DNA from: Pegea sp. RAD2-039
Lineage: Eukaryota > Chordata > Thaliacea > Salpida > Salpidae
Reading direction: 5' to 3'
Length of the DNA stretch: 64,000 nucleotides
NCBI GenBank assembly: GCA_034620365.1
Contig: JAQGEQ010000192.1
Coordinates: 310,001 to 374,000, forward strand
The notes below the pieces were generated by a model, which was not told the DNA's origin, did no database searches, and saw nothing but the letters and a program-made list of their open reading frames with translations. Shown here piece after piece: positions 1-10,859 of the stretch (the stretch's first letter is position 1; every line of letters starts with the position of its first letter). Both the position numbers and the translations under genes were made by a program.

Positions 1-3000
1 CGTTACGAAGATTATCGCCATTTATCTGTCAGTATCATTTCATGTTAACAACCAATCAACGATTAGTGACACAGATTGGTGACGAAAAAGACCTGTTGCT
101 GGGCCACAAGACCTGTCCAGTCCGCATTCCTCGTAAAACTGCAAGTCTTAAACGAGTTATGAAAACTTATGATAAAATGGCGGCTTCAGTCGGGAATTTT
201 TCATCTTCTTCGCAGTTTCATCTTGACTTAAAGCAGGTCAACTTCAAAAATTTTTCTGATTTTCTTAAATCGTCAATTTTTCATTAATTTTAGGACCAGG
301 AAAACCGACAAGTGGTCGGCAGTGCCAATGCAAAGTTGATGTCCTCTTCAGCCCATTTTTATGGCAGCCACTTCGAGTCAAACAGCCTTCATCGGCGTCG
401 CGCGCTTTTTAATCCATTTAATCCACTTCATATGTTCGCACCGCTGACCGCAAATCGCCGACGTTGGGTCCACACGTACCCACGTGGTCCACGAGGCGAA
501 GCGTTGGTGTTACATCATCAAAAAAGTCGAAGTTTAAAAAGACACAAATTCAATCGAAGCCAGTCGCGACAGATATCAGAAAGCACTGATGATGAAACGA
601 TAGTTGATAGTTACACCGCGCGTTCACTCCTTGATGAAAGCTCGTCTCCTAGCAACAGTATCATCAGGTAGTGACCAGGTAGTGATGGTCAAATGTTGGT
701 TGTGATGTTGTTGGTTGCTAGGCAACGTAAACACAGCACCTATGAGATTCAATGTCTGAGTACAAGTCAAGGATCAAATGTGTCCACGATTCCAAGTTGC
801 GCCAGTGGACTACAAGATGAAAGTGTCAGCAACCGATTAGACGATATAGTTCCACTTCATAGTAAGTCTATGTGGTGATCATTGTTTTATGTTTACTTAG
901 CAACTGGTTGCTGGTCGCTAACCAACTGGTTGCTGGTCACTAACCAACTGGTTGCTGGTCACTAACCAACTGCTTGCTGGTTGCTAACCAACTGCTTGCT
1001 GGTTGCTAACCAACTAGTTGCTGGTCACTAACCAACTGGTTGCTGGTCACTAACCAACTGCTTGCTGGTTGCTAACCAACTGGTTGCTGGTTGCTAACCA
1101 ACTGCTTGCTGGTTACTAGCCAACTGCTTGCTGGTTGCTAACCAACTGGTTGCTGGTTACTAACCAACTGGTTGCTGGTCACTAACCAACTAGTTGCTGG
1201 TCGCTAACCAACTAGTTGCTGGTCACTAACCAACTAGTTACTGGTCACTAACCAACTAGTTACTGGTCACTAACCAACTAGTTGCTGGTCATTAACCAAC
1301 TAGTTACTGGTCACTAACCAACTAGTTGCTGGCCACTAACCAACTAGTTGCTGGTCACTAACCAACTAGTTACTGGTTGCTAACCAACTGGTTGCTAACC
1401 AACTGGTTGCTAACCAACTGGTTGCTGGTCACTAACCAACTGGTTACTGGTTGCTGGTCACTAACCAACTGGTTACTGGTTGCTTACTAACTGCTTGCTT
1501 ACTAACTGCTTGCTTACTAACTGCTTGTTGTTTGTTGATTTTTTTTTCGACTAACATCATTGCATGCAAATCACAGCAACTACTTTACGGGAACTCGGCC
1601 TAACTTGGGTCTGGGGTATGAGTGGTGATGTTCAGTGGACTTCTGATACTAACACTGGTACTAAACCGACAATTACTTTTCGTTTCAAGCATGAAAATGA
1701 TCTTTTCAAAACTGGAACAACATCTTAACTATCATCCATATCTTGTAGGACTCGATTGGAAGTCTCTTCAATGTCCGGCGTGTCTTCCAATCACTACAGA
1801 TTATTATCCGAATACGAATCATCTAAATAAGTCGTGTTCCGAGTATTCGTATCAATTGATTCCTGATAATTGCCCTTTTCAAGAGTTTGGGAGGTATCTT
1901 CATCTTCTTCTTCTTCCTCTTCTTCTTCCTATCTTTCTTTAGTCATCTCAAATCTTCTTCTTCTCAATCGGAAGGTCTTCTTCATCGGATAAGCTCTTTT
2001 TTCAACTTTTACAACTTCTCGAGGTTCTAGATCCTCATCTTCATCTCCCCAACATCCTCTCATCCTCAAAAAGATCTTTATCTCTCAGAGACTTCGGTGA
2101 AAACAGTAAAACCGCTGAACAATCAATACCCAGTCACCGAACCACAAAGGAAATCTTCCTCGAGTTAATTAATCAAAGATTATGTCATGGATTCCAAATC
2201 ATCAAATCAATCCACAAAAGATACCGGAATAATGACTCCTCAAGTAGCTGCAGCACCTTAATGAGTCCCACAGACACTAATTACTCGTACGTCAACGGTG
2301 CTTCAAATAGCCCGCTCTTTCTACCGAGTTAGTTTGTTGTTTTCTTGTTTTTCTTCTTGTTATTTGTTTGTTTGTAGGTTTAGATAACTTAAAACTTTCA
2401 AAATCGCCTGATACTTTTATGATGAGTCACGGCAAACAGTATCACGTGGTTAAGTTGTCAAAAGAAGATGAAAGAATCGAAGTAAAGATTTATAAACCCA
2501 GGTAACTAACATCTGATCCTCATCACTTCCTAATCCTCATCTTTCAAAGACATCCTTTTATATCACCTGAGATCTCATACACATATATGTTGTGGCCGAA
2601 GATGCGATCTTACTTCCAACTCAATCGCTGCATCTTCAAACACGAGAAGCTCGAAGACTGTCACTGGAATCACTATGACGACTACATCTGTGATCTTGCC
2701 GGAAGCGATCTCATCTCTTCTGTGTGTCCCAAATCTTCCATCTACTCTTCATCCTTATCTTCCACTTCCACAGAATCTTAAATTCTGGAGGACTCGATTG
2801 ATCCTCATTCCGGATCCTTCCAAGGCTCTTCATCATCTCAAATCGAAATGGAATGATGACGTCACAGACGCGAAATCGCGACATTTCGATCATTTTGATG
2901 TAGAAGACTTTTGGAGTAGTGGAGATGCAGATGTTCGATTTGATGATCATCTCAGCGGATTAGAAAACTTCGTGCGCTTCCTTGATCTTCTAAATCGAAT

Positions 3001-4933
3001 CCGACGTCCCCATAAAGCTGCTCTTTGCAATCGATGGGTCAGTGCGTCGATGACGTCATCAACACTTTTGCTCAAGCAGTTATGACGTCACAGAAATCGA
3101 CCGCCAGTCTTCATAATCTTCAGAGCAACAAAATATTCACATCTCCATCTTCCTACACCATCGGACCTTCTCCTCATCCTCCGGAGTCGACTCCGACTCC
3201 TCCCGCGACTACTACGCCACCTAGTGAGCGGACCACGCCGATCCGGATGCTGCAGAATCCTCTCACTGATCTTCCCATCGAGATCGCTCATCCAATCGCG
3301 ATTCATCGAAAGCTGCAATCAGATGACGTCATCGCCAAAAAGTCACTAGGCGTTGATTCTTGGTTTGATGACGTCATCGCGGCGATGTGCGATGAGAAGT
3401 GAGTGACGTGGATATTAAAACGCTGATGACGTCATCAATTTTTTTAGAACTGGAATGAAGTTTCTGCCCGACGACCACAAACTGCCCCACAACTCTTTCC
3501 TGACCATCGAGGCGGTCCACTGGGCCATGAACCGAATTGGTGATGTCCAAAATTTCCAACAAGCTTGTCAACTTTTCGATGTCAGTTTTTATCGCGTTTT
3601 CACCGCGTAAATCGCTTCTTATTCCTAAATCGCGTTGTAGTCTCTTCACAAATGGAATTACATCACCCACCGCTCAGGAAACGTCAATCGAAGTTTCGCG
3701 TATGGTTACGTCATCTTCTACATCACCGACAACTCCATCAACACTGAAAGTAATTCTTATTCATTTCCTTATCGTCCCAACTTAATCCAAACTGTCCCAC
3801 AGTTGATGACCTGTCCAGCTTGCAACTTCACGACCGGAAAAGACCACTTTTAGACAATCGCTGGTTCGAAATTGAATTTGATCGCGATGTTATTCCAACT
3901 TCAATATCTTTTGATGATTCAACAAAATGGCGGAATGTTTTAGGGAAGCAAAAAAACAGTTTGCCGGCTTTAAGCTTCCTTCGTGCCGGGAAGCGTTCAC
4001 GGATTACAGCAGAGGTATCGATCGCGCAACAACAGCGCGCAAACTTTCTAACCAATCACGTGTTAGCATCGATTTGTGCGAATGTCGCTTAACAACAAGG
4101 CGTCGACGGGTCGCGACGAATGGTTTCAAATCCGCTATCTTAATCGAATCAAAACCGATCGTCGCGCTCTTGTTTTCTCTTTCACGCTTCAATGGATCAT
4201 CGCGACGGCCACGTGTCTCTTCGACTTGGTAAGCGACTTGATCAACTTCTAGTGATGACGTCATCATCGCGTAGCTGGAAACTTGGAAGAATGAAGCTTG
4301 GAGATGCGACTTCTACCTCCTCCCCGTCCCCGACAATCCATTTCCACCTCAATCAAACAACATTGACCCGATCCGGGTGCCCCTGTTTGTCCCCATTGAC
4401 AGTACAGTTGTCCTTGATCACTATCTAAAGTTCAAAGGTCATCAAATCTCGTTTAATCTTCCGGGATTTAACTTCTTCATCCACAGATCAACATCCGAGT
4501 AAAGAGACTCTGAATTTCACGATGATTTTCATCGCAGAAAAAATCCTCTTCAAGTAGAAGATCTTGATCCTAAAACTCTTCCTCACTCTACTCTCTTCTC
4601 AGATTCGGCTTCCTTCGCTTCGATCATCTCTATGACGACGCCAGCGATCCTGTAGTGACGTCACATGACTTTATCCACTGCACCGGTCAACTTTTGGCGA
4701 GAATTCCGATCCGCGGGAACTTCTTTTATCGACATTCGTTGAAATATTCGGAGATTGAATCAGAAGCAGGACTCTATTGGAGTCACAACTTCATGCAGAC
4801 GAAAAGATGGAAGGGAGGTGCATCTCTGAAAATGGATGAATGTCCCTGGATGGAGCTCACAGATGACTTTGTTGCGTTTTGTTCGAATCAAGATAATCGA
4901 TTAGCAAAGTTTGTCGCTTCACTCAAAGATTAA
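1..4933 (+). CDS. DEPDC5: DEPDC5 (Iml1), GATOR1 subunit, 3' part of the gene
   Basis: Scaffold subunit of GATOR1, the lysosomal complex that turns off mTORC1 through RagA/B GTPase activation when amino acids are low. The start lies left of the window; about 1042 residues are visible. My model joins 1-27, 75-236, 294-667, 722-861, 1749-1893, 2089-2327, 2378-2501, 2550-2721, 2774-3037, 3094-3398, 3448-3580, 3641-3749, 3803-4014, 4067-4228, 4275-4437, 4487-4553 and 4603-4933; all phases close. Family signatures in order: NRRRWVHTYPRGPRGEA, LDWKSLQCPACLPITTDYYP, WNHYDDYIC, LKFWRTRLILIP and FVRFLDLLNRIRRPHK. The DEP domain follows at 3448-3749 (FLTIEAVHWAMN...FAYGYVIFYI), then the C-terminal DNRLAKFVASLKD tail. 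Most introns are 42-60 bp; one of 887 bp holds a minisatellite. The first exon (1-27) is the weakest part. The base composition is much richer in G+C than the genes to the right. Confidence 0.93.
895..1535. repeat. 22-bp minisatellite in a DEPDC5 intron
   Basis: About 28 head-to-tail units of 22 bp, each built from CAACTGGTTG or CAACTAGTTG followed by CTGGTCACTAAC or a variant. They shrink to 14-15-bp units near the right end (about 1380-1530). The CAACTAGTTG core is a perfect palindrome. Each unit carries CTAAC, which matches an animal branch-point consensus. The array fills most of the intron 862-1748, whose flanking exons splice in matching phase 1, so it is not coding. Confidence 0.93.
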
Positions 4934-4947
4934 GTGTTGTGACGTCA
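2857..4947. other. Cluster of TGACGTCA / GATGACGTCATC palindromes
   Basis: The palindrome TGACGTCA occurs at 2857, 3051, 3083, 3324, 3369, 3427, 4256, 4656 and 4940. Five of these extend to the 12-bp palindrome GATGACGTCATC (3049, 3322, 3367, 3425, 4254). They sit in exons, introns and just past the stop codon of DEPDC5 alike, so coding constraint does not explain them. The core is the classical CREB/ATF site. Whether the copies are bound or are just a spreading short palindrome cannot be decided here. Confidence 0.85.
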
Positions 4948-5080
4948 TCGTGTGTGACGTAATCAGCTTCCCGCTGTTTTGTTGCCTTAATTGTCAATCA
5001 GAAATTCATTTTATCAAAAAAAAATATTTTGTTGAAAATTTTTTTCCGAATTTGCATCAAAATTAATAAAAGAAAAAAAG

Positions 5081-5153
5081 CGACCACACCAGGACTCGAA
5101 CCTGGAATCTTCTGCTCCGTAGGCAGACGCGTTATCCATTGCGCCATGCGGCC
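5081..5153 (-). tRNA. tRNA-Arg (anticodon ACG)
   Basis: On the minus strand a 73-nt sequence folds as a tRNA. The acceptor stem GGCCGCA pairs with TGTGGTC, with a G discriminator. The D arm lies around TGGCGCAATGGATA, and the anticodon stem TCTGC/GCAGA encloses the seven-base loop CTACGGA, giving anticodon ACG. The T arm is CCAGGTTCGAGTCCTGG. No intron is seen, and the A- and B-box sequences look normal for Pol III. It lies about 150 bp past the DEPDC5 stop codon, in the opposite orientation, and is probably functional. Confidence 0.95.
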
Positions 5154-6238
5154 GACGATCGCTTCAGTTGTATATCATTTTTATTTTAAGTTTGGTTCCT
5201 TCATTAAACTTAAGTGCTTAATTTAAAATAATAATAAAATATTTTAAATATGGAAGACATGTTTAGCTTCAAAACTATAAAAGTAATAAATAGTCATTAA
5301 TCAAACGCGCCCTAGCAACTAGACTTACACTCAGTTACAAATGCTACTTTCGCTAAATTTTTCTTAAACAAAAGTCTTACTTGGTTTAGTATCATCAGCC
5401 AACATTTTAAGATTTTAAAGTGGTTCTATCTGGTTCTTCAGTGAAGTAATGGACAGAAAAATGTTTTATCGACAAACCCGTCTCAAAAATTGATCAGAAA
5501 AAGTTGAATATTTTCTATTCTATTTAAAATATTCTAATTTAGTTAATAAAAAAACTTAAGTTCAATTTGGAGCGAGTATTTAAAATCGGAAGCTCCAAAA
5601 ATTTCATAGGATTAGTTTAATCAATTTAATTGAATAGAATATTCGGGACCTTGCCATTAAATTCCAAATAAATATAATATAAATCCACAGATAAATGGTT
5701 AAATGTTGTAGACTTTACCGAGAAATTATATTTAACATATTTAGAAAATGTTTAAGTTAATCAAAATTTGAGTGATTATTATTAAAAAACTTTTATATAG
5801 TGGCTAGATAGGATTTTTTACCAATTTTTCACTGCTTTTTGAAGCTGTTTCTAAACGTTTATAAACATTATAGCCTCTTTAAGCTTGTAATTTAACTATA
5901 ATCTAACTAAATATAAAATATTTACTAAAAATAAGTAACAAAATAAAACAAATATTAATCTTTGTTTATAAAAAACTTATATTATTATAATTTTTTTTTC
6001 AATAATATAAAAACGTCACAGATATTCTAGAAATTAAAAAGCTTTTGATTTCCTAGCTATTTTCGATTAATATCTTTATACACTCATAATTAACTACGAC
6101 TTTTTTGCTTTTTAAAAAATTTATTTACTCTTTAGCGCCACCATGTGTCAGATTTGTTTGTGTTTCATTTCATATCAGATAGGAATACCTTTTGGTGTTA
6201 CAGCTAGTCTAGGCGCAGCGTATTATTATTTAGTTATT
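5154..6238. other. Intergenic and presumed RPS20 leader
   Basis: AT-rich sequence without a recognisable gene. Near the right end CTCTTT at 6129-6134 is followed by GCGCCACCATG. CTCTTT resembles the 5' terminal oligopyrimidine start of ribosomal-protein mRNAs, so the RPS20 transcription start may lie here, with a possible leader intron before the coding ATG at 6239. This is inference from sequence only. Confidence 0.35.
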
Positions 6239-6601
6239 ATGGCGGCTTATAAAGAACAAGTAAAAATTCATGATGATAATGCAGAACCTCTGCATAAGAT
6301 TCGAATTACTTTGACTTCTCGAAATGTGAAAATGTTGGAAAAAGTCTGCAGTGAATTGATCCGTGGTTCAAAAGAGAAGGAGCTACACGTCAAGGGGCCT
6401 GTTCGACTTCCAACCAAAATTCTTCGTATCACCACACGTAAAACTCCTTGTGGAGAAGGTTCCAAGACCTGGGATCGATACCAAATGCGAATCCACAAGA
6501 GATTGATTGATTTGCATAGCCCATCAGCTATTGTTAAGCAAATTACAACTATCAGTATCGAACCTGGTGTTGATATTGAAGTTACTATTACTGATGAATA
6601 A
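6239..6601 (+). CDS. RPS20: 40S ribosomal protein S20 (uS10)
   Basis: Small-subunit ribosomal protein of the 40S head. The 120-residue product carries near-invariant blocks of the family: [60 protein letters not shown] and [20 protein letters not shown]. Length matches the usual 119-120 residues and the coding region is one exon. I chose the ATG at 6239 because MAAYKEQ aligns with the family start and it has A at -3 and G at +4. An in-frame ATG at 6143 inside GCCACCATG would add 32 residues with no counterpart in the family, so I read it as leader or intron sequence. Confidence 0.96.
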   Translation: MAAYKEQVKIHDDNAEPLHKIRITLTSRNVKMLEKVCSELIRGSKEKELHVKGPVRLPTKILRITTRKTPCGEGSKTWDRYQMRIHKRLIDLHSPSAIVKQITTISIEPGVDIEVTITDE

Positions 6602-8070
6602 ATTTGATGAAGTAAAAACAACTTCTAGCTAATTTTGCGATTTGTTTTTTACTTCAAGCAGCTTATAGTTAGTTCAGTTCTTATTTATGATTTTTTAGAA
6701 TAGGAAATTTGAGAAAAAAGTAAATAATCTAATAATAGTTCATTTATTATTTGGTTTTATATATAAAATATTGTTTTATATAATTTAAAATTTGTGTCAA
6801 TTTATTTTTCTATATTTATCATTTTTATTGTTTTAATTTCTTTATATTTTTTAATTTTATCTCTTTATATTTTTTCTTACTGTTACATTATTTTATTTAA
6901 ATACTTTAAAAAAAATTTCATTTTTTTATTCAATTCAACAAAATTCTTAATTTATTTGAGTAGTTCAGTTTTTATATTTTATTACTTTATAATCAAATAC
7001 TTTATTGGATTTTAAATTTATGTATTTTTGTTGTAATTGTCTTTATTGGGTCTTTTTATTATTTTTTAGATTTGTATAATTCTTTTTTGCTTTATATAGA
7101 ATATCTTTTCATGGTTCTATATAGTTTGATTATTTAATAATTTAGTTTTATAAACTATTGCTTTAAATTTTAATGAAAGTATTTATTTTTAGAAATAAAT
7201 TTAGTTCATGATTGATTTTAAAAATCTTATCTTTGAATTAAAAATCATTTTCATGATAAACTGATCAAATATTCTTTAGTGTTCATCATGTTTATATCTT
7301 GACCTAAATGTTTTTGTAGATCTTCACAATCAATTTTTTTATATTATTGTCTTTCCAACCTTATTTAGGCATCTCTTCTGTCAACAATTATTTAGTTTTA
7401 TTAATTTGCTTTTATATTTAATGTTATAAAAATTATGAAAGTTTTAAAGTACATTCTAATGATATTTTTTTATAAAATGTTTTTTCTATCTCTTATATAA
7501 TTTCATTTCGATTATAGCAATTCATAGAAGAAAGTTGAAAGTCTTTATAATCTTTTATATAATTTTATATAAGACTTTTATTATATTCTTCAATGAAACC
7601 TTGTATATGACCACCACCTAAATATATCTATAAATTTTTTCACAATCTTTGTATAAATCCAAATCATTTAAACTGATTTCAGTGATCATCTTAAGATTAT
7701 ATAATAAAAATGACTTTATTATATTTATATATACTTTTTCGGTCATAGACTTCTTTTATACTTGTCAAAATTCACTTTCCACAATTTTCAAACTAATATT
7801 GTTTTAAAACTCTCTGATTTCTACTCCAATTTTTTTGGCCGCGAATGGCCATGTTTATACCATGAGGGCATTAACTTGTACATTAGTTGAAAGCTTATTG
7901 GGGACCATCAATTTAGATTAGGGAAGCAACTTGACATCAATGAGAAGTTATTAACTTCTCTGTCATCTGAGATCGTAACCCTGTCTTAGGATTTAGCCTC
8001 TTATTCCACAATAACCAGAATCTATAGTATAGGTTCCAATAACATTATTATTACGTCACAACTTCTTTGC
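6602..8070. other. AT-rich intergenic, no gene seen
   Basis: Very AT-rich. A hydrophobic reading frame at 6794-7015 (many Phe, Ile, Tyr) is what poly-AT sequence gives by chance and has no homology I recognise. From about 7830 the sequence becomes less AT-rich and leads into the repeat family that starts at 8071; it may be the edge of the same element. Confidence 0.6.
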
Positions 8071-8302
8071 TCTTCCATCTTCTGGAGTAGCTTTGAAGCT
8101 AAGTCAGCACAGGTTTAGTTGACTTGGTGATGGAAGACAGATCTCAAAGGATCTCTCAAAAGATACCACCCCTGTCTTTTTTTAAAACTTCTTCGCCCCT
8201 TCCATCTTCTGGAGTAGCTTTGAAGCTAAGTCAGCACAGGTTTAGTTGACTTGGTGATGGAAGACAGATCTCAAAGGATCTCTCAAAAGATACCACCCCT
8301 GT
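8071..8302 (+). repeat. Two tandem copies of a foldable repeat (period about 127 bp)
   Basis: Copies begin at 8071 and 8198, nearly identical over about 105 bp, and end in ACCACCCCTGT. Each has an outer inverted repeat CTTCCATC...GATGGAAG (8072-8079 with 8129-8136; 8199-8206 with 8256-8263). Inside are two smaller hairpins, TAGCT-TTGA-AGCTA and AAGTCA...TGACTT, so a transcript could form a three-way junction. No coding frame and no known family recognised. Strand is given as read; transcription is not shown. Confidence 0.8.
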
Positions 8303-8888
8303 AACATCGGCCACCCCTGATTTCTTTTTAGAGATATAGTTAACCATGATATGAAGAAACTTAATATTGATACTAGCTAATGGGAAGATATCGCTCCAAA
8401 TGGTACTCTTTACTCTGCAATTAAATGAATATTAGAGAAAAAAGACTAAAATCAATTAAAGGAAGCAAGTTTAACAACTTTTTGTTGTTCTTTCATATTT
8501 CAATGTGTTTTTTTATGACACTGTTTCTCAGCGCATTCAGCATAGCCGTAGCAGGCCATTATTGCTATTATTAACACACTTGATAGTATAGTTAATTTCA
8601 AAAACTCATCATATCATACTTTCCAATAACATTCATTTTGATATTCAAAATTTAACCATTTTTTTATAAAAATCTTGTTATCTTTTAATTCAGAGTTTTT
8701 CCGTAAATTCTTTTTGCGTGGTTCTAACAAAGACCCACACAAAGATTATTTTCAAGAGTTGTAGTTGAAAAGGTCTTATACATAAAAGATAAGTTTAATC
8801 TTAGCATGCCAAATCAACTTTAGTAATTTTTAATATGTTTTTACCTCATGTAATATTAATCTTTTTTAAGAAATACTTCTTTTTCAAG

Positions 8889-9352
8889 AAAGTCTTAAAG
8901 CACGCTGGCTTTACAGCAAAATACAGCAAGCTAAGTCAGCACAGGTTTAGTTGACTTGGTGATGGAATACTGACAGATCTCGTATCTTTCAAAAATTTTC
9001 ATGCTTATTGTCTTCATCGTATCATAGGTGGCAGCAAAAGATCTCAAACGAGAAAGTCTGAAAGCGCGCTGTCCTGACAGCAAAACACAGCAAGCTAAGT
9101 CAGCACAGGCTTAGTTGACTTGGTGATAGAAGACTGACAGATCTCGTATCTTTCAACAGTTTTCATGCTTGTTGTCTTCATCGTATCATAGGTGGCAGCA
9201 AAAGATCTCAAACGAGAAAGTCTGAAAGCGCGCTGTCCTGACAGCAAAACACAGCAAGCTAAGTCAGCACAGGCTTAATTGACTTGGTGATAGAAGACTG
9301 ACAGATCTCAAAGGATCTCTCAAAAGATGCCACCCCTGTAACATCGGCCACC
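8889..9352 (+). repeat. Related tandem repeat, period about 164 bp
   Basis: Units begin at 8889, 9052 and 9216. They share the core GCTAAGTCAGCACAGG...TTGACTTGGTGAT with the copies at 8071-8302 but have a different left half, including GCTGTCCTGACAGC, which is itself a hairpin. The last unit ends with the same ACCCCTGTAACATCGGCCACCC tail as the second copy at 8302. The shared core with swapped flanks suggests a composite satellite or a non-autonomous element; I do not recognise the family. Confidence 0.75.
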
Positions 9353-10859
9353 CTTGTCTTCTTTTGAAATCATTTCAAAATATTTAATAAAAAAAATTGA
9401 CTAAAAAGGCAAACTAACAATAGCAATTTCGATTAATTAACTGAACTGTTAATTGAAGGTTTTTTTGAATAATTATGACTGTTAAAATAATAAATTTTAT
9501 GTATAAAATATCTCTATTGTAATTTCTCTATTAATACATACAAATCACTTCAATTTAAGCTGTAGATTTCTAAAATAACAAATAATGGTTTGTTTATTTT
9601 ATAATCAAATAATTTGGCAAAAAGCATTCAAGGTAGCTGTTTTTAAAATTACAATTTTTAAAAATAGTATCTTCAAGCAGGCAATATTATTCAAAATGTA
9701 TTAATGCAAATCAACATTAAAATTATAAGCGAAATAATTACACCAACATTTTGGGGTAAAGCTTTAGCCATACGTAAAAACTTTGATTCGTTTCTAAATA
9801 ATAGGTGGCAAAAAGTATAAAAAAGTAATATATTATTATTAGAAGATTAAATTCCTAAACATTAAGCTGCGTAAATATTTTTTTAAACTGAAAATCTAAC
9901 AACATTTGTTTCAAAATTTTTAAAAGCTTGTCAGTTTAACTAATTGTTTCAAGCTAAAGTTTTTCGAACCATTTTTATATAAAGCCATTTTTTTTGTAAA
10001 GTTTTAAATATTATTTGTAAAGAATAAATAGTAGTTTAAAATTTCAAATTTGTATTTATAAACTTAAATATGTTTAGTTGAATACACTTTCAAATAATTT
10101 GAGTTAAACACTTCCTTCTGAATTATTTTGTGTTTCTTATTACATTTTTTTTCATTTATTTACTCAATTTAAAACAATAGTTAATTACTTTTTGATAAAT
10201 TTTTCTTTAAGAACCAAAATCTTATGAATAATTTCTGTGTATAATATAAGTTTTAAAATCAAACATTCATATGAAAAATATTTGTTCAGTTTAAAATATT
10301 ATGGTTTTAATAATCTAATTTTAATTTATGTTATTTATATATTCACCATTGTATTGAAGGTAGTGATTTTAAATTTGAAAATCTGTATATTAGTTCACAT
10401 AAATTATTTTATTAAAAATGAACTTGACTAAAAATGTCAACACTTGTTAAAATTTTTAATTTGAAATTAAACTTGTTTGTTGGTAATTATTTAATATCTA
10501 ATAATTAATATAATTCAATAAGGTTATAGATTATTTCACAAAATAATTAATGAATAATGAAAATATAATAAATTTTGATTATTATGGGAATTTGTTAACA
10601 GCATAGTTATTATTTTATATTTACATTTATCTCTATAATTATATATAATTTTGTTTATAATTATTTTTTAAATTTAAGATCTAGATATTATTTCTATCAA
10701 AATTATTAATATGATTTTTTTAAAGAAAAATTAATAAAATTTTAGCTAAGTCACTATAATAAAATGATTTTAATAAGAAGTGACAACTAGATATGTTGAT
10801 ATATTATCATATTTTTAACAGATTTTCTATTTTTTCTTACTTTTTAGAGTTTCTTAATT
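9353..10859. other. AT-rich intergenic upstream of LIN37
   Basis: No gene, RNA or repeat recognised. The last bases hold a pyrimidine-rich stretch and TTTTTAG ending at 10847, which could be a splice acceptor for a leader exon of LIN37 starting at 10848. Confidence 0.5.

Noticed and set aside
895..1535. Regular array resembling a CRISPR
   Set aside because: Units are contiguous with no unique spacers and lie in a spliced intron of an animal gene.
1622..1748. Coding extension before LDWKSLQCP in DEPDC5
   Set aside because: An acceptor at 1748 restores the phase of the upstream exon, and the preceding residues do not match the family.
6794..7015. Hydrophobic 73-residue frame as a membrane protein
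   Set aside because: Only AT-driven Phe/Ile/Tyr/Ser composition; no motif and no context.
8071..9352. Hammerhead ribozyme or spliced-leader RNA repeat
   Set aside because: The hammerhead core CTGATGA...GAAA is absent, and there is no leader followed by a donor with an Sm-like site.
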